This document shows, one piece after another, positions 26,996 to 35,797 of a DNA stretch of 64,000 nucleotides. This DNA is from Candidatus Mailhella merdavium. GTDB taxonomy: Bacteria; Desulfobacterota; Desulfovibrionia; Desulfovibrionales; Desulfovibrionaceae. Under the pieces are notes generated by a model. That model worked only from the letters and a program-made list of their open reading frames with translations. It had not been told where the DNA came from and ran no database searches. The position numbers and the translations under genes were made by a program. Numbering within the stretch: position 1 is the first letter of the stretch; each line of letters begins with the position of its first letter. The DNA lies in assembly GCA_019119045.1 (NCBI GenBank), contig DWXS01000050.1, positions 54,595 through 118,594 of the forward strand, in the 5' to 3' direction.

Positions 26996-29375
26996 TCTCT
27001 CCTCGCTGAATGAGGCCCAGCGCGAGGCCGTCACCGCAGGAGAAGGCCCTGTCCTTGTCGTCGCCGGCGCGGGCAGCGGCAAGACGCGCACCATTGTCCA
27101 TCGTCTGGCCTGGCTGGCGGAACAGGGTTGCGATCCCTCGTCCATGCTGCTGCTTACCTTCACCCGCAAGGCCGCGCAGGAAATGCTGGATCGCGCCGCT
27201 CTTCTGCTGGGTCAGCAGCTTGTAGGGGTACAGGGCGGCACCTTTCACTCCTTTGCCTTTTCCATACTCCGGCGCTGGCGTCCGGCATGGCTGCCGGACT
27301 GCGGAGCAGGGCTGAGCGTCATGGACGGATCGGACAGCGTTTCCGCCGTTCAACACTGCAAGGCTGCTCTGGGCATAGGCAAGAGCGATCGCTCCTTTCC
27401 CAAAACACAAACGGTCATCGGTCTGCTATCCAAAGCCCGCAACAAGGAAATGGAGCTGGAAGCCGTATTGCGACGCGAAGCGCAGCATCTTCTGCCCTAT
27501 GCGGATGATATGACTCGTCTGGGCGAAGCCTATGCCGCCTATCGCCGCGAACACGCGCTGCTGGATTATGACGATCTGCTCTTTGAACTGGAAACCATGC
27601 TGCGGGAACGGTCGGAAGCTCTGGAAGCTCTGAGGGGACGCTTCCGTCATATTCTGGTGGACGAATATCAGGACACCAACCGGGTACAGGCCCGTCTGGT
27701 ACGTCTGCTGGCGGGAGAGAGTGAAAAGGCCGGAGTCATGGCCGTAGGGGACGACGCACAGTCCATTTATGCCTTTCGCGGCGCAACGGTACATAACATT
27801 CTGGACTTTCCCAAACTTTTTCCGGGTACGCGCATCATCCGTCTGGAAGAAAACTACCGTTCCGTTCAGTCCGTCCTGGACGTGGCCAACGCACTGCTGG
27901 CAAATGCGCCGGAAGGATATCGCAAGCGTCTTTTTTCCAGACGGGACGTTCCCTCCGGAACGACCGTGCGTCTGTATCGCCCGTTGAGCGATCTGAGCCA
28001 GGGACGCATTGCGGCCCGGCGTATCGTTGAACTGCTGGAAACTGTACGTCCGGAACAAATCGCCGTACTGTTCCGAGCGGGATATCAGTCCTATCATCTG
28101 GAAGTCGAACTGAACAAACTCGGTATTCCCTTCCGCAAATATGGAGGACTGCGCTACGCCGAAGCCGCACATGTCAAGGATGTGCTGGCCTTTGCCCGTC
28201 TGGCCCTGAATCCTCTGGATCTTCCCTCTTTTGAACGCATTGCGGCTCTGAGCAAGGGCATAGGCCCGAAAACCTCGCGCAAACTGTACGAGATTGCCTC
28301 TTCAGGCGATGCCGCAGCCCTGCGCAAGGCCGGAGCCAGGTATCCGGATTTTCTGTCCGATCTGGAACTGATCTCAAGCCTGCGTCCTTCCGTCACAAAA
28401 CCGGCAAAGCTCATTGCGGATATTCTGGATCACTACCGGCCGCGACTGGAACTCCTTTATCCCGACGACTGGCCCCGCCGCCAGCAGGGGCTGGAAGAAC
28501 TTTCCGCCATGGCTCTGGGATATGACGATCTGGGAAGCTTCATCGGCGATCTGGCTCTGGAAAGTCTGGAAGAGGAGGAAGCCGACGAAGCTCTGCGGCG
28601 CAGAATCGTGCTTTCCACCGTACATTCCGCCAAGGGGCTGGAATGGTCTGCCGTTCTGGTTCTTGATCTGGTGGAGGATCGCTTTCCATCCCGCCATGCG
28701 CTGGCCCGTGCGGAAGACTATGAGGAAGAACGCCGTCTGATGTATGTAGCCTGTACCAGGGCCAGAGATACTCTCGATCTTTTCGTTCCCATGACCTTGT
28801 ACAACAGAAACGCCGGAGGGCAGGAACCGGCCGTCCCCAGCCCCTTTGTGCGGGAACTGCCTCTGGACGACATGGACGAATATATTGAGAATTACGGCGG
28901 CGTGATCTCCCTGCGACGCGCGGAAAAAGGCGGAGAAAAAACACCGCGCTCCACGCTGCGGGACAGCGACGTACTTCCCGGTGCGACATTTTCCCCATCT
29001 TCACGCTTTCTGCCCCCGCCCCGCAGAGAGGCAGAGGAAGTCTGGGACGAAGGTGCGGACGATCTCTTTGACGAAGACGGCAGGCTACTGCCGCGTCGTC
29101 CCCTCAAAAAAACGCCGGAAAGCAGAAGGGGCTTCAGCAGTCTCGATCCCGACGCCGAATATCTGGCGGATATCGCCGCTCATCCGGAAAAGGAAGAAGC
29201 CCCGGAAGCTCCCGCAGCTTCTGTCGGAACCTCAAAAAAGCTGGGCTTCTGCCGTCACCGTATTTTCGGTCGGGGCAAGATTGTCGAGGAACTGCCGCCG
29301 GATAAATACCGGGTCAATTTTCCCGGCTTCGGACTGAAGGTAATTTTGGGAGCCTATCTGAGTATGGAAGACTAG
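26988..29375 (+). CDS. UvrD/PcrA/Rep-type superfamily 1A DNA helicase
   Basis: A 795-aa 3'-5' helicase. The Q-motif LNEAQREAV, Walker A VAGAGSGKTRT, motif Ia LTFTRKAAQEM, motif II VDEYQDTN, motif III GDDAQSIYAFRGA, motif V STVHSAKGLEW and motif VI EERRLMYVACTRARDTL are in order. The C-terminus (GFCRHRIFGRGKIVE...YRVNFPGFGLKVI) resembles the Tudor-like tail of PcrA, separated from the core by an acidic, Arg/Pro-rich linker. Probably works in repair or in displacing RNA polymerase. It overlaps yihA by 8 nt. Confidence 0.92.
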   Translation: MLDLSSLNEAQREAVTAGEGPVLVVAGAGSGKTRTIVHRLAWLAEQGCDPSSMLLLTFTRKAAQEMLDRAALLLGQQLVGVQGGTFHSFAFSILRRWRPAWLPDCGAGLSVMDGSDSVSAVQHCKAALGIGKSDRSFPKTQTVIGLLSKARNKEMELEAVLRREAQHLLPYADDMTRLGEAYAAYRREHALLDYDDLLFELETMLRERSEALEALRGRFRHILVDEYQDTNRVQARLVRLLAGESEKAGVMAVGDDAQSIYAFRGATVHNILDFPKLFPGTRIIRLEENYRSVQSVLDVANALLANAPEGYRKRLFSRRDVPSGTTVRLYRPLSDLSQGRIAARRIVELLETVRPEQIAVLFRAGYQSYHLEVELNKLGIPFRKYGGLRYAEAAHVKDVLAFARLALNPLDLPSFERIAALSKGIGPKTSRKLYEIASSGDAAALRKAGARYPDFLSDLELISSLRPSVTKPAKLIADILDHYRPRLELLYPDDWPRRQQGLEELSAMALGYDDLGSFIGDLALESLEEEEADEALRRRIVLSTVHSAKGLEWSAVLVLDLVEDRFPSRHALARAEDYEEERRLMYVACTRARDTLDLFVPMTLYNRNAGGQEPAVPSPFVRELPLDDMDEYIENYGGVISLRRAEKGGEKTPRSTLRDSDVLPGATFSPSSRFLPPPRREAEEVWDEGADDLFDEDGRLLPRRPLKKTPESRRGFSSLDPDAEYLADIAAHPEKEEAPEAPAASVGTSKKLGFCRHRIFGRGKIVEELPPDKYRVNFPGFGLKVILGAYLSMED

Positions 29376-29381
29376 AAGACT

Positions 29382-29834
29382 TCAGACCCGCAGCATACTC
29401 TGCGAAAAGCTCTCCGAAGCCCCTTCTTCCGCCTTTCCCTCGTATTTCAGGCATCTTTCCTGCCATTCTTCAGCAATATTGACGAAGTTCTGCAACCATA
29501 CGGGCATATTTGCACTGTCCAGAACGCGCATGGACATGACTCCCTGAAGCGTCACCCCCGTATCTTCCCGGGCGGCCAGCGTAAAGCCCTGCGTACCATG
29601 GAAAAAGGTATTGGCATCCAGCAAAGAGGCAAACAGCTCATTCCTGCCCTTTTCCGGCAGGGGGGCCACCACGGTAAACATCATGACCGTATCGGAACCG
29701 GGCAGATAGCGCAGGCTGACTTCAAAATCGTCGATAACCAGAAGACATGAGGGATCTTCCTCCCTCAGGGTGATTTCCGGCAGGCCGAGCGCCGGGGCCA
29801 ACGTGGACAGAAGGGACGTGAAGGCTTCAAACAT
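29382..29834 (-). CDS. CesT-family type III secretion chaperone
   Basis: 150 aa with the size, acidity and alternating helix/strand pattern of class I T3SS chaperones: an N-terminal helix MFEAFTSLLSTLAPALGLPEI, a strand-rich middle (CLLVIDDFEVSLRYLPGSDTVMMFTVVAPLP) and a helical LFASLLDANTFFHGTQGFTLAARE section matching the CesT/Tir-chaperone family. The ATG at 29834 has AAGGA at 8 nt. It sits immediately downstream of a large unknown protein, the normal place of a cognate effector. No secretion apparatus genes lie nearby. Confidence 0.78.
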   Translation of the reverse strand: MFEAFTSLLSTLAPALGLPEITLREEDPSCLLVIDDFEVSLRYLPGSDTVMMFTVVAPLPEKGRNELFASLLDANTFFHGTQGFTLAAREDTGVTLQGVMSMRVLDSANMPVWLQNFVNIAEEWQERCLKYEGKAEEGASESFSQSMLRV

Positions 29835-29906
29835 ATGCGGGATCCTTGTATGAAAAATTTTCAGAGAGAGCTGCTGGGCATAGCGCAACAGCAGGGAACA
29901 GAATCT

Positions 29907-29928
29907 CCGGCAGGGAATATCCTGCCGG
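29907..29928 (-). terminator. Hairpin between effector and chaperone genes
   Basis: CCGGCAGG/CCTGCCGG, 8-bp perfect stem with a 6-nt loop and no U-tract. Possibly RNA processing or a partial terminator upstream of the chaperone start. Confidence 0.35.
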
Positions 29929-29967
29929 ATCAGGGCAAAAACTCAAGGAAAAAGTAAACGGACATAC

Positions 29968-30000
29968 CGATGCGGGAGAACAGCAGCATCTCCCGCATCG
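29968..30000 (-). terminator. Hairpin directly after the putative effector gene
   Basis: A 12-bp perfect stem CGATGCGGGAGA/TCTCCCGCATCG with a 9-nt loop, 13 nt after the stop codon of the 600-aa gene. A short T-rich stretch follows some 15 nt later on the minus strand. It may reduce read-through into the chaperone gene. Confidence 0.5.
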
Positions 30001-30012
30001 CATGAAAATCCC

Positions 30013-31815
30013 TTATTCTCCTGCAGGCTGAGGAGCAGGCTGTCTGGCCTGCATACGGCAGGCCGTCAGGACGCCGCGACCGTCCGGGGTAATGGTGTAG
30101 GTATAGTCAATATCAAGGGGAGACTGTTCAGGCTTGAAATAGCGCATTGTGATATTGCCGTTTTCTTCGCGCCGTATGTCGATATCAAGCGGCGAATGTT
30201 CGGACTCGAAAATACCGGTTGCCGAACTGTTGGAGCGCACCAGAAAGGCTCCGCTCTGTCCCATGCTCTGAATGACCTGACGAGCCTGAATTTCATTCCC
30301 GTTGCACAGTTCCAGAGCGCGGCGGGCAAGCTCATGACTGACGGAAGAAGTGTTTCCGGCATTAAAGTTTGCCAGATCCTGCGGATCCATGCCCGAAGTA
30401 TCCTGAATATTCACTGTTTCCGCAGCGCCTCCGGCAACGCCGAAACTGATGGTCGGCATGTAATCCGGCAAAGAATTGTGCGTTCCGCGCCGCTTGAGAT
30501 CCTTGGCAAGAGACTGTTCCACTTCCTGCAGGGTACCCAGACGGCTGGCAGGCGTAAGCGTGGGAATATTGTTGAAGTCGGCAAGCGTCAGCACCACAGG
30601 GCCGCGCAGACTGGCCAGAGTCTTCTCCATGCTGATGCCCGTCGCCAGCAAGGTCATGCCTTCTGCCGATGCTGTGGGATCGTTGGGGCGCACTTCGTTG
30701 AATACTCTGGCAAGACGATCGAAAACGCCGTTGTTGAACTCCTGATTCTTACACTCTTTCAGCTCGTCCGGCAGAGCTTCATTGAAACATGCCTGCCATA
30801 TGGTCTCCCGTGTGAGCATGCCTTCGGGCTGTATCTGACGCATGACCCCCAGACGCTGTGCTGCCAGAGAGCAGGCAGCTATGCCTCCGATTCTTCCGAG
30901 CTGCTCGCCAATCATGGACAGATCCGCCGCATTCCCGGGTGTGGCCCAGGCAAGAGTATCCCGTATGGTGGCATCAAGGTCGCCCACATCCCTGCCGCAG
31001 GCATAGGCAAAGTTCTTCATACCCGGAAGAGATCCGTCAGAAATCTTCCTGAGCAGATCCTGCGGATTCAAATCCATACCCTTTTCCGCACACATATCCG
31101 CTTCAAACATGGCGGCCATGCCGGCCACCTTGCGCAGTTGTGCCTTCTGGGAAGCGTCCAGTCCCATAGCTGCGGCAAAGCTGTCCAGGGCAGCGTCCAT
31201 GCCTCCGGCAGGATCGTTCAGCAGCTTTTCCACCTGTGTTTCGTTCCATGCTCTTTTCAGCGCCGTTGTACCGGCACTGTGAACCATCTCGCTCAACTGC
31301 TCGTAGCTGAGTATCTTCTGAGATTCCTGTTTCGCCGTCGCAAGAATGGCTTCTCCAAACCTGTTTTTCAGAGCCTGGTTGGCCGCGGGATCGATATTGT
31401 GTCCGGCACAGAATTTTGCAAAGGCCGTATCCAGATTGCGGGTGTCTCCCGCTCCGCTGTTGCCGAGTACGAAATGGCGGGCCATGTCCTCGTTAATATG
31501 CCCGATGCCTTCGGACATTTCCGCCGCGCTTGCCAGAATATCGCGCACGGTTCTTGCGCTGAGCGGCTTGCCTTCCTGACGCGCCGCACGCATCTGGGGA
31601 GCAAGTGCGTCCGCAACGGCGTCTCCGTACATCTGACGTACGGCGGCGAAAAGAACATTTCCGGCATGACGGTTGGTACTTTTGAGGGTAAAGAAACTTC
31701 CCACCTTTCCTCTGGTCTCAAAACCTCCGTTTTTTACGACGATGCTGGTACTGTCGTTCAACGTATTGGCCAGACTGGCGAGATTATTAAATGTCAATTC
31801 GATGCGGCCTGCCAT
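30013..31815 (-). CDS. Putative type III secreted effector (600 aa, unknown family)
   Basis: The protein has no signal peptide or membrane helix. It opens with MAGRIELTFNNLASLANTLN, a Ser/Thr/Asn-rich start typical of T3SS substrates, followed by a long alpha-helical body (about 40-480). The C-terminus (about 510-590) has GAFLVRSNSSATG and a twofold repeat of SPLDID in a beta-strand context. A strong CGGAGG site precedes the ATG. Its position before a CesT-like chaperone gene is the main evidence for effector status. The family is not recognised; a structural cell-surface role cannot be excluded. Confidence 0.7.
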   Translation of the reverse strand: MAGRIELTFNNLASLANTLNDSTSIVVKNGGFETRGKVGSFFTLKSTNRHAGNVLFAAVRQMYGDAVADALAPQMRAARQEGKPLSARTVRDILASAAEMSEGIGHINEDMARHFVLGNSGAGDTRNLDTAFAKFCAGHNIDPAANQALKNRFGEAILATAKQESQKILSYEQLSEMVHSAGTTALKRAWNETQVEKLLNDPAGGMDAALDSFAAAMGLDASQKAQLRKVAGMAAMFEADMCAEKGMDLNPQDLLRKISDGSLPGMKNFAYACGRDVGDLDATIRDTLAWATPGNAADLSMIGEQLGRIGGIAACSLAAQRLGVMRQIQPEGMLTRETIWQACFNEALPDELKECKNQEFNNGVFDRLARVFNEVRPNDPTASAEGMTLLATGISMEKTLASLRGPVVLTLADFNNIPTLTPASRLGTLQEVEQSLAKDLKRRGTHNSLPDYMPTISFGVAGGAAETVNIQDTSGMDPQDLANFNAGNTSSVSHELARRALELCNGNEIQARQVIQSMGQSGAFLVRSNSSATGIFESEHSPLDIDIRREENGNITMRYFKPEQSPLDIDYTYTITPDGRGVLTACRMQARQPAPQPAGE

Positions 31816-32745
31816 GTGAAATACCTCCGTAGGCTTTTCCGGACAGATTCAAAAAGGCGGAATTCTGCCTTCCGCCGGGCCTGACAAAGTCATCCTTTTC
31901 ACTCTTTCACTATCTATTGCAAGAGATGTACCAGTTTTTCATATAAGTACCTGTTGCCCTGTATGAACGTCTCCCTCTCCCAAAGAAAAAAAACTGGAAC
32001 AATATATGCCAATTTTGGTGGCGGCAACCATATCAATATTTTTTATCCCGACAACTGTCTTCCCGCCTACTGTAGTGAAACATGCCTTCCGCAGATTTGT
32101 CGCCGAACCGTCACGTCATAAACAGGCGTTCGCCGAATCCGGAAAGGATACGGCAGACGACCCGGATTGAAAGACGGAAGCAATGTTTCTGCTTTCTGAA
32201 AGCAGTTTCTCCGCTTGCTGCGCATGCTGTCCCTGATGAAAATATGTATAGACGAGGTAACGTATATCCGCAACTATCAGACCTTCAGGAGCAAGACCGC
32301 TTGCTGCTTCTTAAAAGGTTTTACCCTTCCGTTTTTTTATCTGATTCGAAGACAGTGCGACTGCCCCCGCTCAAGAACAGCATTTCCGACGACATGAACG
32401 CCTTCTGTACTCCATGGAAAGAAATACCGTGTGAACGCGCCCTATCGAACAGCCATATCCGCCTTTCAAAGAGATTATGTAACAGAGTTCTTTTCCGCCG
32501 GTTTCAGAGAGAGTTTTTCCCCTGCCATCTGCCTAAAAAAATGGAAAAACTGCTTTTTACCTTGCATCCTGGCGGAATATCTTCCATCCTCAAGGAAAGG
32601 GAATTTCCCGGAAGGGCAAGGTTCCTGTCTTTCCGGGTGAAGCTCCAGCCTTTTGAAAGAAGGTGAACGACGGGAAGCACAGTTTCTCGAAACAGACATA
32701 CCGGATTATTCCCCATATCCATTAATTCATTCTGGAGAGCATCAC
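31816..32745. other. Long intergenic region between effector gene and thiL
   Basis: A 930-nt gap, AT-richer than the surroundings from about 31900 to 32060. It contains divergent promoters by necessity (effector leftward, thiL rightward). Plus-strand ORFs, including one of 194 codons at 32082-32666, lack ribosome sites and recognisable domains and have a composition (rich in Arg, Phe, Cys, Pro) of spurious translations. No repeats or RNA genes recognised. Confidence 0.4.
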
Positions 32746-33735
32746 ATGATTCCGCACAGCGAAGACGATATTCTTGCCCTGCTGGACGCACATTTTCCCC
32801 GCTCCGGCCGGGGGCTGCTGCTGGGACGCGGAGACGACTGTGCGCTTCTTGCTCCCGAGGCGCAGCCGCGCGCCATTACCTGCGATATTTTTGCAGAGGA
32901 CGCCCATTTCAGGACAAGATATTTTTCTCCTTATGATCTGGGTTGGAAATCGCTTGCCGTGAATGTAAGCGATCTCGCTTCGGCAGGAGCTGTTCCGGAA
33001 GCTTTTGCGCTGGGCCTTACCCTTAAGGGAGGAGAAGACGTACGCTGGCTGGATTCCTGTTTTTCGGGCATGGCGGATCTGGCCTCGCGCTGGCATATGG
33101 CGCTTGCCGGGGGCGATCTTTCCCGCAGCGCATTATTGCATTTCTCCATCACAGCCTGGGGCGTCGTGGAACATGGCGATTTGCGACGCGGCCGCGCACG
33201 CGCGGGAGACATGCTGTTTGTTTATGGAGAAACAGGTCTGGCGCGCGTCGGTCTGTTTGCTCTGGAAGGAGCGGAAACGCCGGAGGCCCTCGATCTTGTC
33301 CGCCAGCGTTACCCGGCAGCCTGCGCGGCCCATCTGCGGCCGGAACCGAAGGTGGAATTCGGATTGGCGCTGGCGGAACTGGCGGAAAGGGAAGACGCGT
33401 CGGATCGCGTCGGACTGATGGATCTTTCCGACGGGCTGGCACGCGATCTGCCGCGCCTGTTGAACAGCGCCGCAAGCGGACTCGGTGCGGATATCACTCT
33501 GCCTGCGGAGGCTTTGCATACTGAAGTCCGCGCCTTTGCCGAAGACCGGGGAGAAGATGCGGAATCCTTTGCCTTCCGGGGCGGGGAAGATTACACGCTG
33601 CTCGGAAGCTGCCCTCCCTCTCTGCTTGCTTCCGTTGAAAAACTCGGAGCGCGCATACTTGGGGAAATCCGGCCCGGGGCTCTGAAATTGAACGGTACGC
33701 CGTGGACAAGCCCGGGCTTCGATCATTTTGCCTGA
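32746..33735 (+). CDS. thiL: Thiamine-monophosphate kinase
   Basis: Phosphorylates thiamine phosphate to the active diphosphate. GRGDDCALL (Mg/ATP site), VNVSDLASAGAVPE, ALAGGDLSRS, and DLSDGLARDLPRLL plus FRGGEDYTLL are all family motifs. The ATG at 32746 has GGAGA at 8 nt; the longer ORF adds 31 residues without homology. 329 aa, normal length. Monocistronic in this window. Confidence 0.94.
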   Translation: MIPHSEDDILALLDAHFPRSGRGLLLGRGDDCALLAPEAQPRAITCDIFAEDAHFRTRYFSPYDLGWKSLAVNVSDLASAGAVPEAFALGLTLKGGEDVRWLDSCFSGMADLASRWHMALAGGDLSRSALLHFSITAWGVVEHGDLRRGRARAGDMLFVYGETGLARVGLFALEGAETPEALDLVRQRYPAACAAHLRPEPKVEFGLALAELAEREDASDRVGLMDLSDGLARDLPRLLNSAASGLGADITLPAEALHTEVRAFAEDRGEDAESFAFRGGEDYTLLGSCPPSLLASVEKLGARILGEIRPGALKLNGTPWTSPGFDHFA

Positions 33736-33872
33736 TCTTTCGCGCGGCATGTAACGCACTGCCGCCGAATTTTTTCTTCTGAAACTTCGGAATTCCGTTT
33801 TCCTCAGAGAATCTTTTCATACGCCTGCCCGACAGACGTACCGTTCTGTACCCGGCCTCTCTGACGCTTCTT

Positions 33873-34802
33873 TTACCGGCTCTCTGGAAAAGAATCTCCT
33901 TCCCTGTATCGAGGTCTCCATACTTCGCGCAGCACGGCGGCCGCATCCACGGCGAATCCCATGCCCCGTCCTTCCAGCTTTTCGGGAATACCCGCTTCCG
34001 TGAGATTCAGACGGATAAGACGCGCACAGGCCCGTTCCGCAAACTGCTCGAAGGGCAGACGTATAATTCCGGGAGTATTGAAACCGACGCCGAGTTCCAA
34101 CAGCAACAGCTCTCCCGGACTTTCAAGCGCGCGTTCAAGAAATGCTCGATATCGCGGATATCCTTCATGATACAGCGCGTCGACAAAGGTATCATCCTTG
34201 CGCAGATTCGGAACCGCAACACGTCCGCAATGCGGACAGCGGGGAATATCTTCTTCCCTGATATGCAGAGGATCCGGCATGCGCTCAATCATGTCCAGCA
34301 CCTGCCTGCGGTTGTCCCATACCTCTTCCCGACATGGCAAAGAACACTGGAACAGAGAGTAATCCCCTTGCGGGGTGAATATCCGGGACGGATCAAGTCC
34401 CATTTTTCCTGCCTGACCGTCGGCGTTGGTGGAAAGAATGAACCAGTCTTCATCACGGATCAGCTCCGCAAGGGCGGCGTAGGCTGGAAGACAGGGAGGA
34501 TCAAGGCGCATTGTTTTAATATGCCTGGCCCAGTATCCCCAGTATTCGCATTCTCTGCCCGGCATGATATCCCAGTAGCGGACAACAGCCTCCCACGCGT
34601 TATGCAGCCCCGCAGCGGCATGTGCAGGAAAGTGAGAGCGGAAAAAATCTTCATCCACATAATTCAAACCGGCGGAAGCTGAAAATCCCGCGCCTGTTCC
34701 CACCAGCACAAAACGCGCATCATGCAGTTCACGCCGCAGAGTATCCGCAGCTCTTTTTATGTCAGCGTCCGACGCCGGAGAGTAGTTTTGTGTAGATCTC
34801 AT
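33873..34802 (-). CDS. Class M sirtuin (SirTM), probable protein ADP-ribosyltransferase
   Basis: 309 aa with a Rossmann NAD-binding start VLVGTGAGFSASAGLNY, ILSTNADGQ and a C-terminal LLLLELGVGFNTPGIIRLPFE. A zinc-ribbon pair CPHCG is present. The usual catalytic histidine motif is replaced by PQGDYSLFQC: glutamine in place of His is typical of SirTM, which ADP-ribosylates proteins instead of deacylating. It overlaps the preceding macrodomain gene by 41 nt with its own GGAG site, the same gene pair as in Gram-positive SirTM operons. No GcvH-L or lipoate ligase partner is seen nearby. Confidence 0.85.
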   Translation of the reverse strand: MRSTQNYSPASDADIKRAADTLRRELHDARFVLVGTGAGFSASAGLNYVDEDFFRSHFPAHAAAGLHNAWEAVVRYWDIMPGRECEYWGYWARHIKTMRLDPPCLPAYAALAELIRDEDWFILSTNADGQAGKMGLDPSRIFTPQGDYSLFQCSLPCREEVWDNRRQVLDMIERMPDPLHIREEDIPRCPHCGRVAVPNLRKDDTFVDALYHEGYPRYRAFLERALESPGELLLLELGVGFNTPGIIRLPFEQFAERACARLIRLNLTEAGIPEKLEGRGMGFAVDAAAVLREVWRPRYREGDSFPESR

Positions 34803-35622
34803 TATCCTGCTCCGTAAATACGTTGAAGATGATCTTCACCTTACATTCCGGATGCTCATCCATCCACCTTGTGACTGTTGAAACGGCGATACGAGCCGCT
34901 TCCTCCTTTGGAAAACGGAATTCTCCCGTCGAGATACAGCAGAATGCCAGAGAACGGCATGACTTTTCAAAAGCAAGATTAAGACAACTGGTATAACAGG
35001 AGGTCAGCAGGCTCCTTTCCCTTTCCGTCACAGAAGCCTGCACGACAGGCCCTACGGTATGAAAAACATAGCGGCAGGGAAGATTGAAACCCGCCGTTGC
35101 GCGGGCATGCCCCACAGGTTCCCGCCATGTACCATCAGGATACTCCGCAAGCATCATGTCATGGCAGGCCTGCCGGAGGCGCGGCCCGGCTGCACTGTGG
35201 ATGACGTTGTCTATGCAGTTATGCAAAGGGAGAAAACAGCCCAGCATGGCGGAATTGGCCGCATTGACGATAGCCTCTGCATTGAGTCTGGTGATATCGC
35301 CTTTCCACAGAATCATACGATCGGTATGAGGAAGGACGGAACCGAGGGCACTCCGCACGTTCGGCAGATTCTCTGTACATACTACCCCTTTCTCCCTGGA
35401 TTCCAGTTGAAGCAGTTCGTCCAGAGCATTCTGTACCTCTTCGGGAATGGGGAGTACCTCTCTGGTATTCAGAAGCGCACGAAGCAGTTTTCGTCTTTCC
35501 TCCACCGAGGATGGACAGGGCGTTTTCGGACGTTCTGCAAGAAAAAAAGCAAGAACACCGTCAAGCAGCATGTTTCTGCGCTCTTCCTTTTCCCGCGTCA
35601 GAACTTTCTTTTTTCCTTCCAT
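34762..35622 (-). CDS. Zinc-dependent macrodomain protein, SirTM-linked ADP-ribosyl hydrolase
   Basis: 286 aa: an N-terminal helical extension (about 1-95), then a macrodomain. ILWKGDITRLNAEAIVNAAN is the ADP-ribose-binding start; MLGCFLPLHNCIDNVIHSAAG carries the Cys/His set of the zinc-containing macrodomains; AFCCISTGEFRFPKEEAA is the diphosphate loop. In the studied SirTM systems this enzyme removes the modification added by the sirtuin. GGAG lies before the ATG. First gene of the two-gene operon. Confidence 0.87.
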   Translation of the reverse strand: MEGKKKVLTREKEERRNMLLDGVLAFFLAERPKTPCPSSVEERRKLLRALLNTREVLPIPEEVQNALDELLQLESREKGVVCTENLPNVRSALGSVLPHTDRMILWKGDITRLNAEAIVNAANSAMLGCFLPLHNCIDNVIHSAAGPRLRQACHDMMLAEYPDGTWREPVGHARATAGFNLPCRYVFHTVGPVVQASVTERERSLLTSCYTSCLNLAFEKSCRSLAFCCISTGEFRFPKEEAARIAVSTVTRWMDEHPECKVKIIFNVFTEQDNEIYTKLLSGVGR

Positions 35623-35670
35623 AACGGCTCCTCATACCTGTCGCTGGAATATTCTCGGCATAAAAGAAAA

Positions 35671-35709
35671 CAACGCATGACGACGCCGAAAGAATGTCGC
35701 CATGCGTTG
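35671..35709 (-). terminator. Rho-independent terminator after dnaN
   Basis: Stem CAACGCATG/CATGCGTTG continuing into CGAC/GTCG, 11-nt loop, followed on the minus strand by TTTTCTTTTA. Ends the dnaA-dnaN transcript about 90 nt after the dnaN stop and insulates the macrodomain operon. Confidence 0.8.
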
Positions 35710-35797
35710 CAGTTAATATTTCCTGTAAAAAATTATTTTTCCGCTCCCTCCGAAAAAGGAACGTGGAGTCGGGAATACTGAACCGGTATATGCCGCG

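Noticed and set aside
31900..32060. Sigma-54-like TGGCA...TTG near the effector promoter
   Set aside because: Spacing between the two half-sites is about two bases short of the consensus.
32082..32666. 194-codon ORF before thiL
   Set aside because: No ribosome site, no recognisable domain, unlikely residue composition; left as intergenic.
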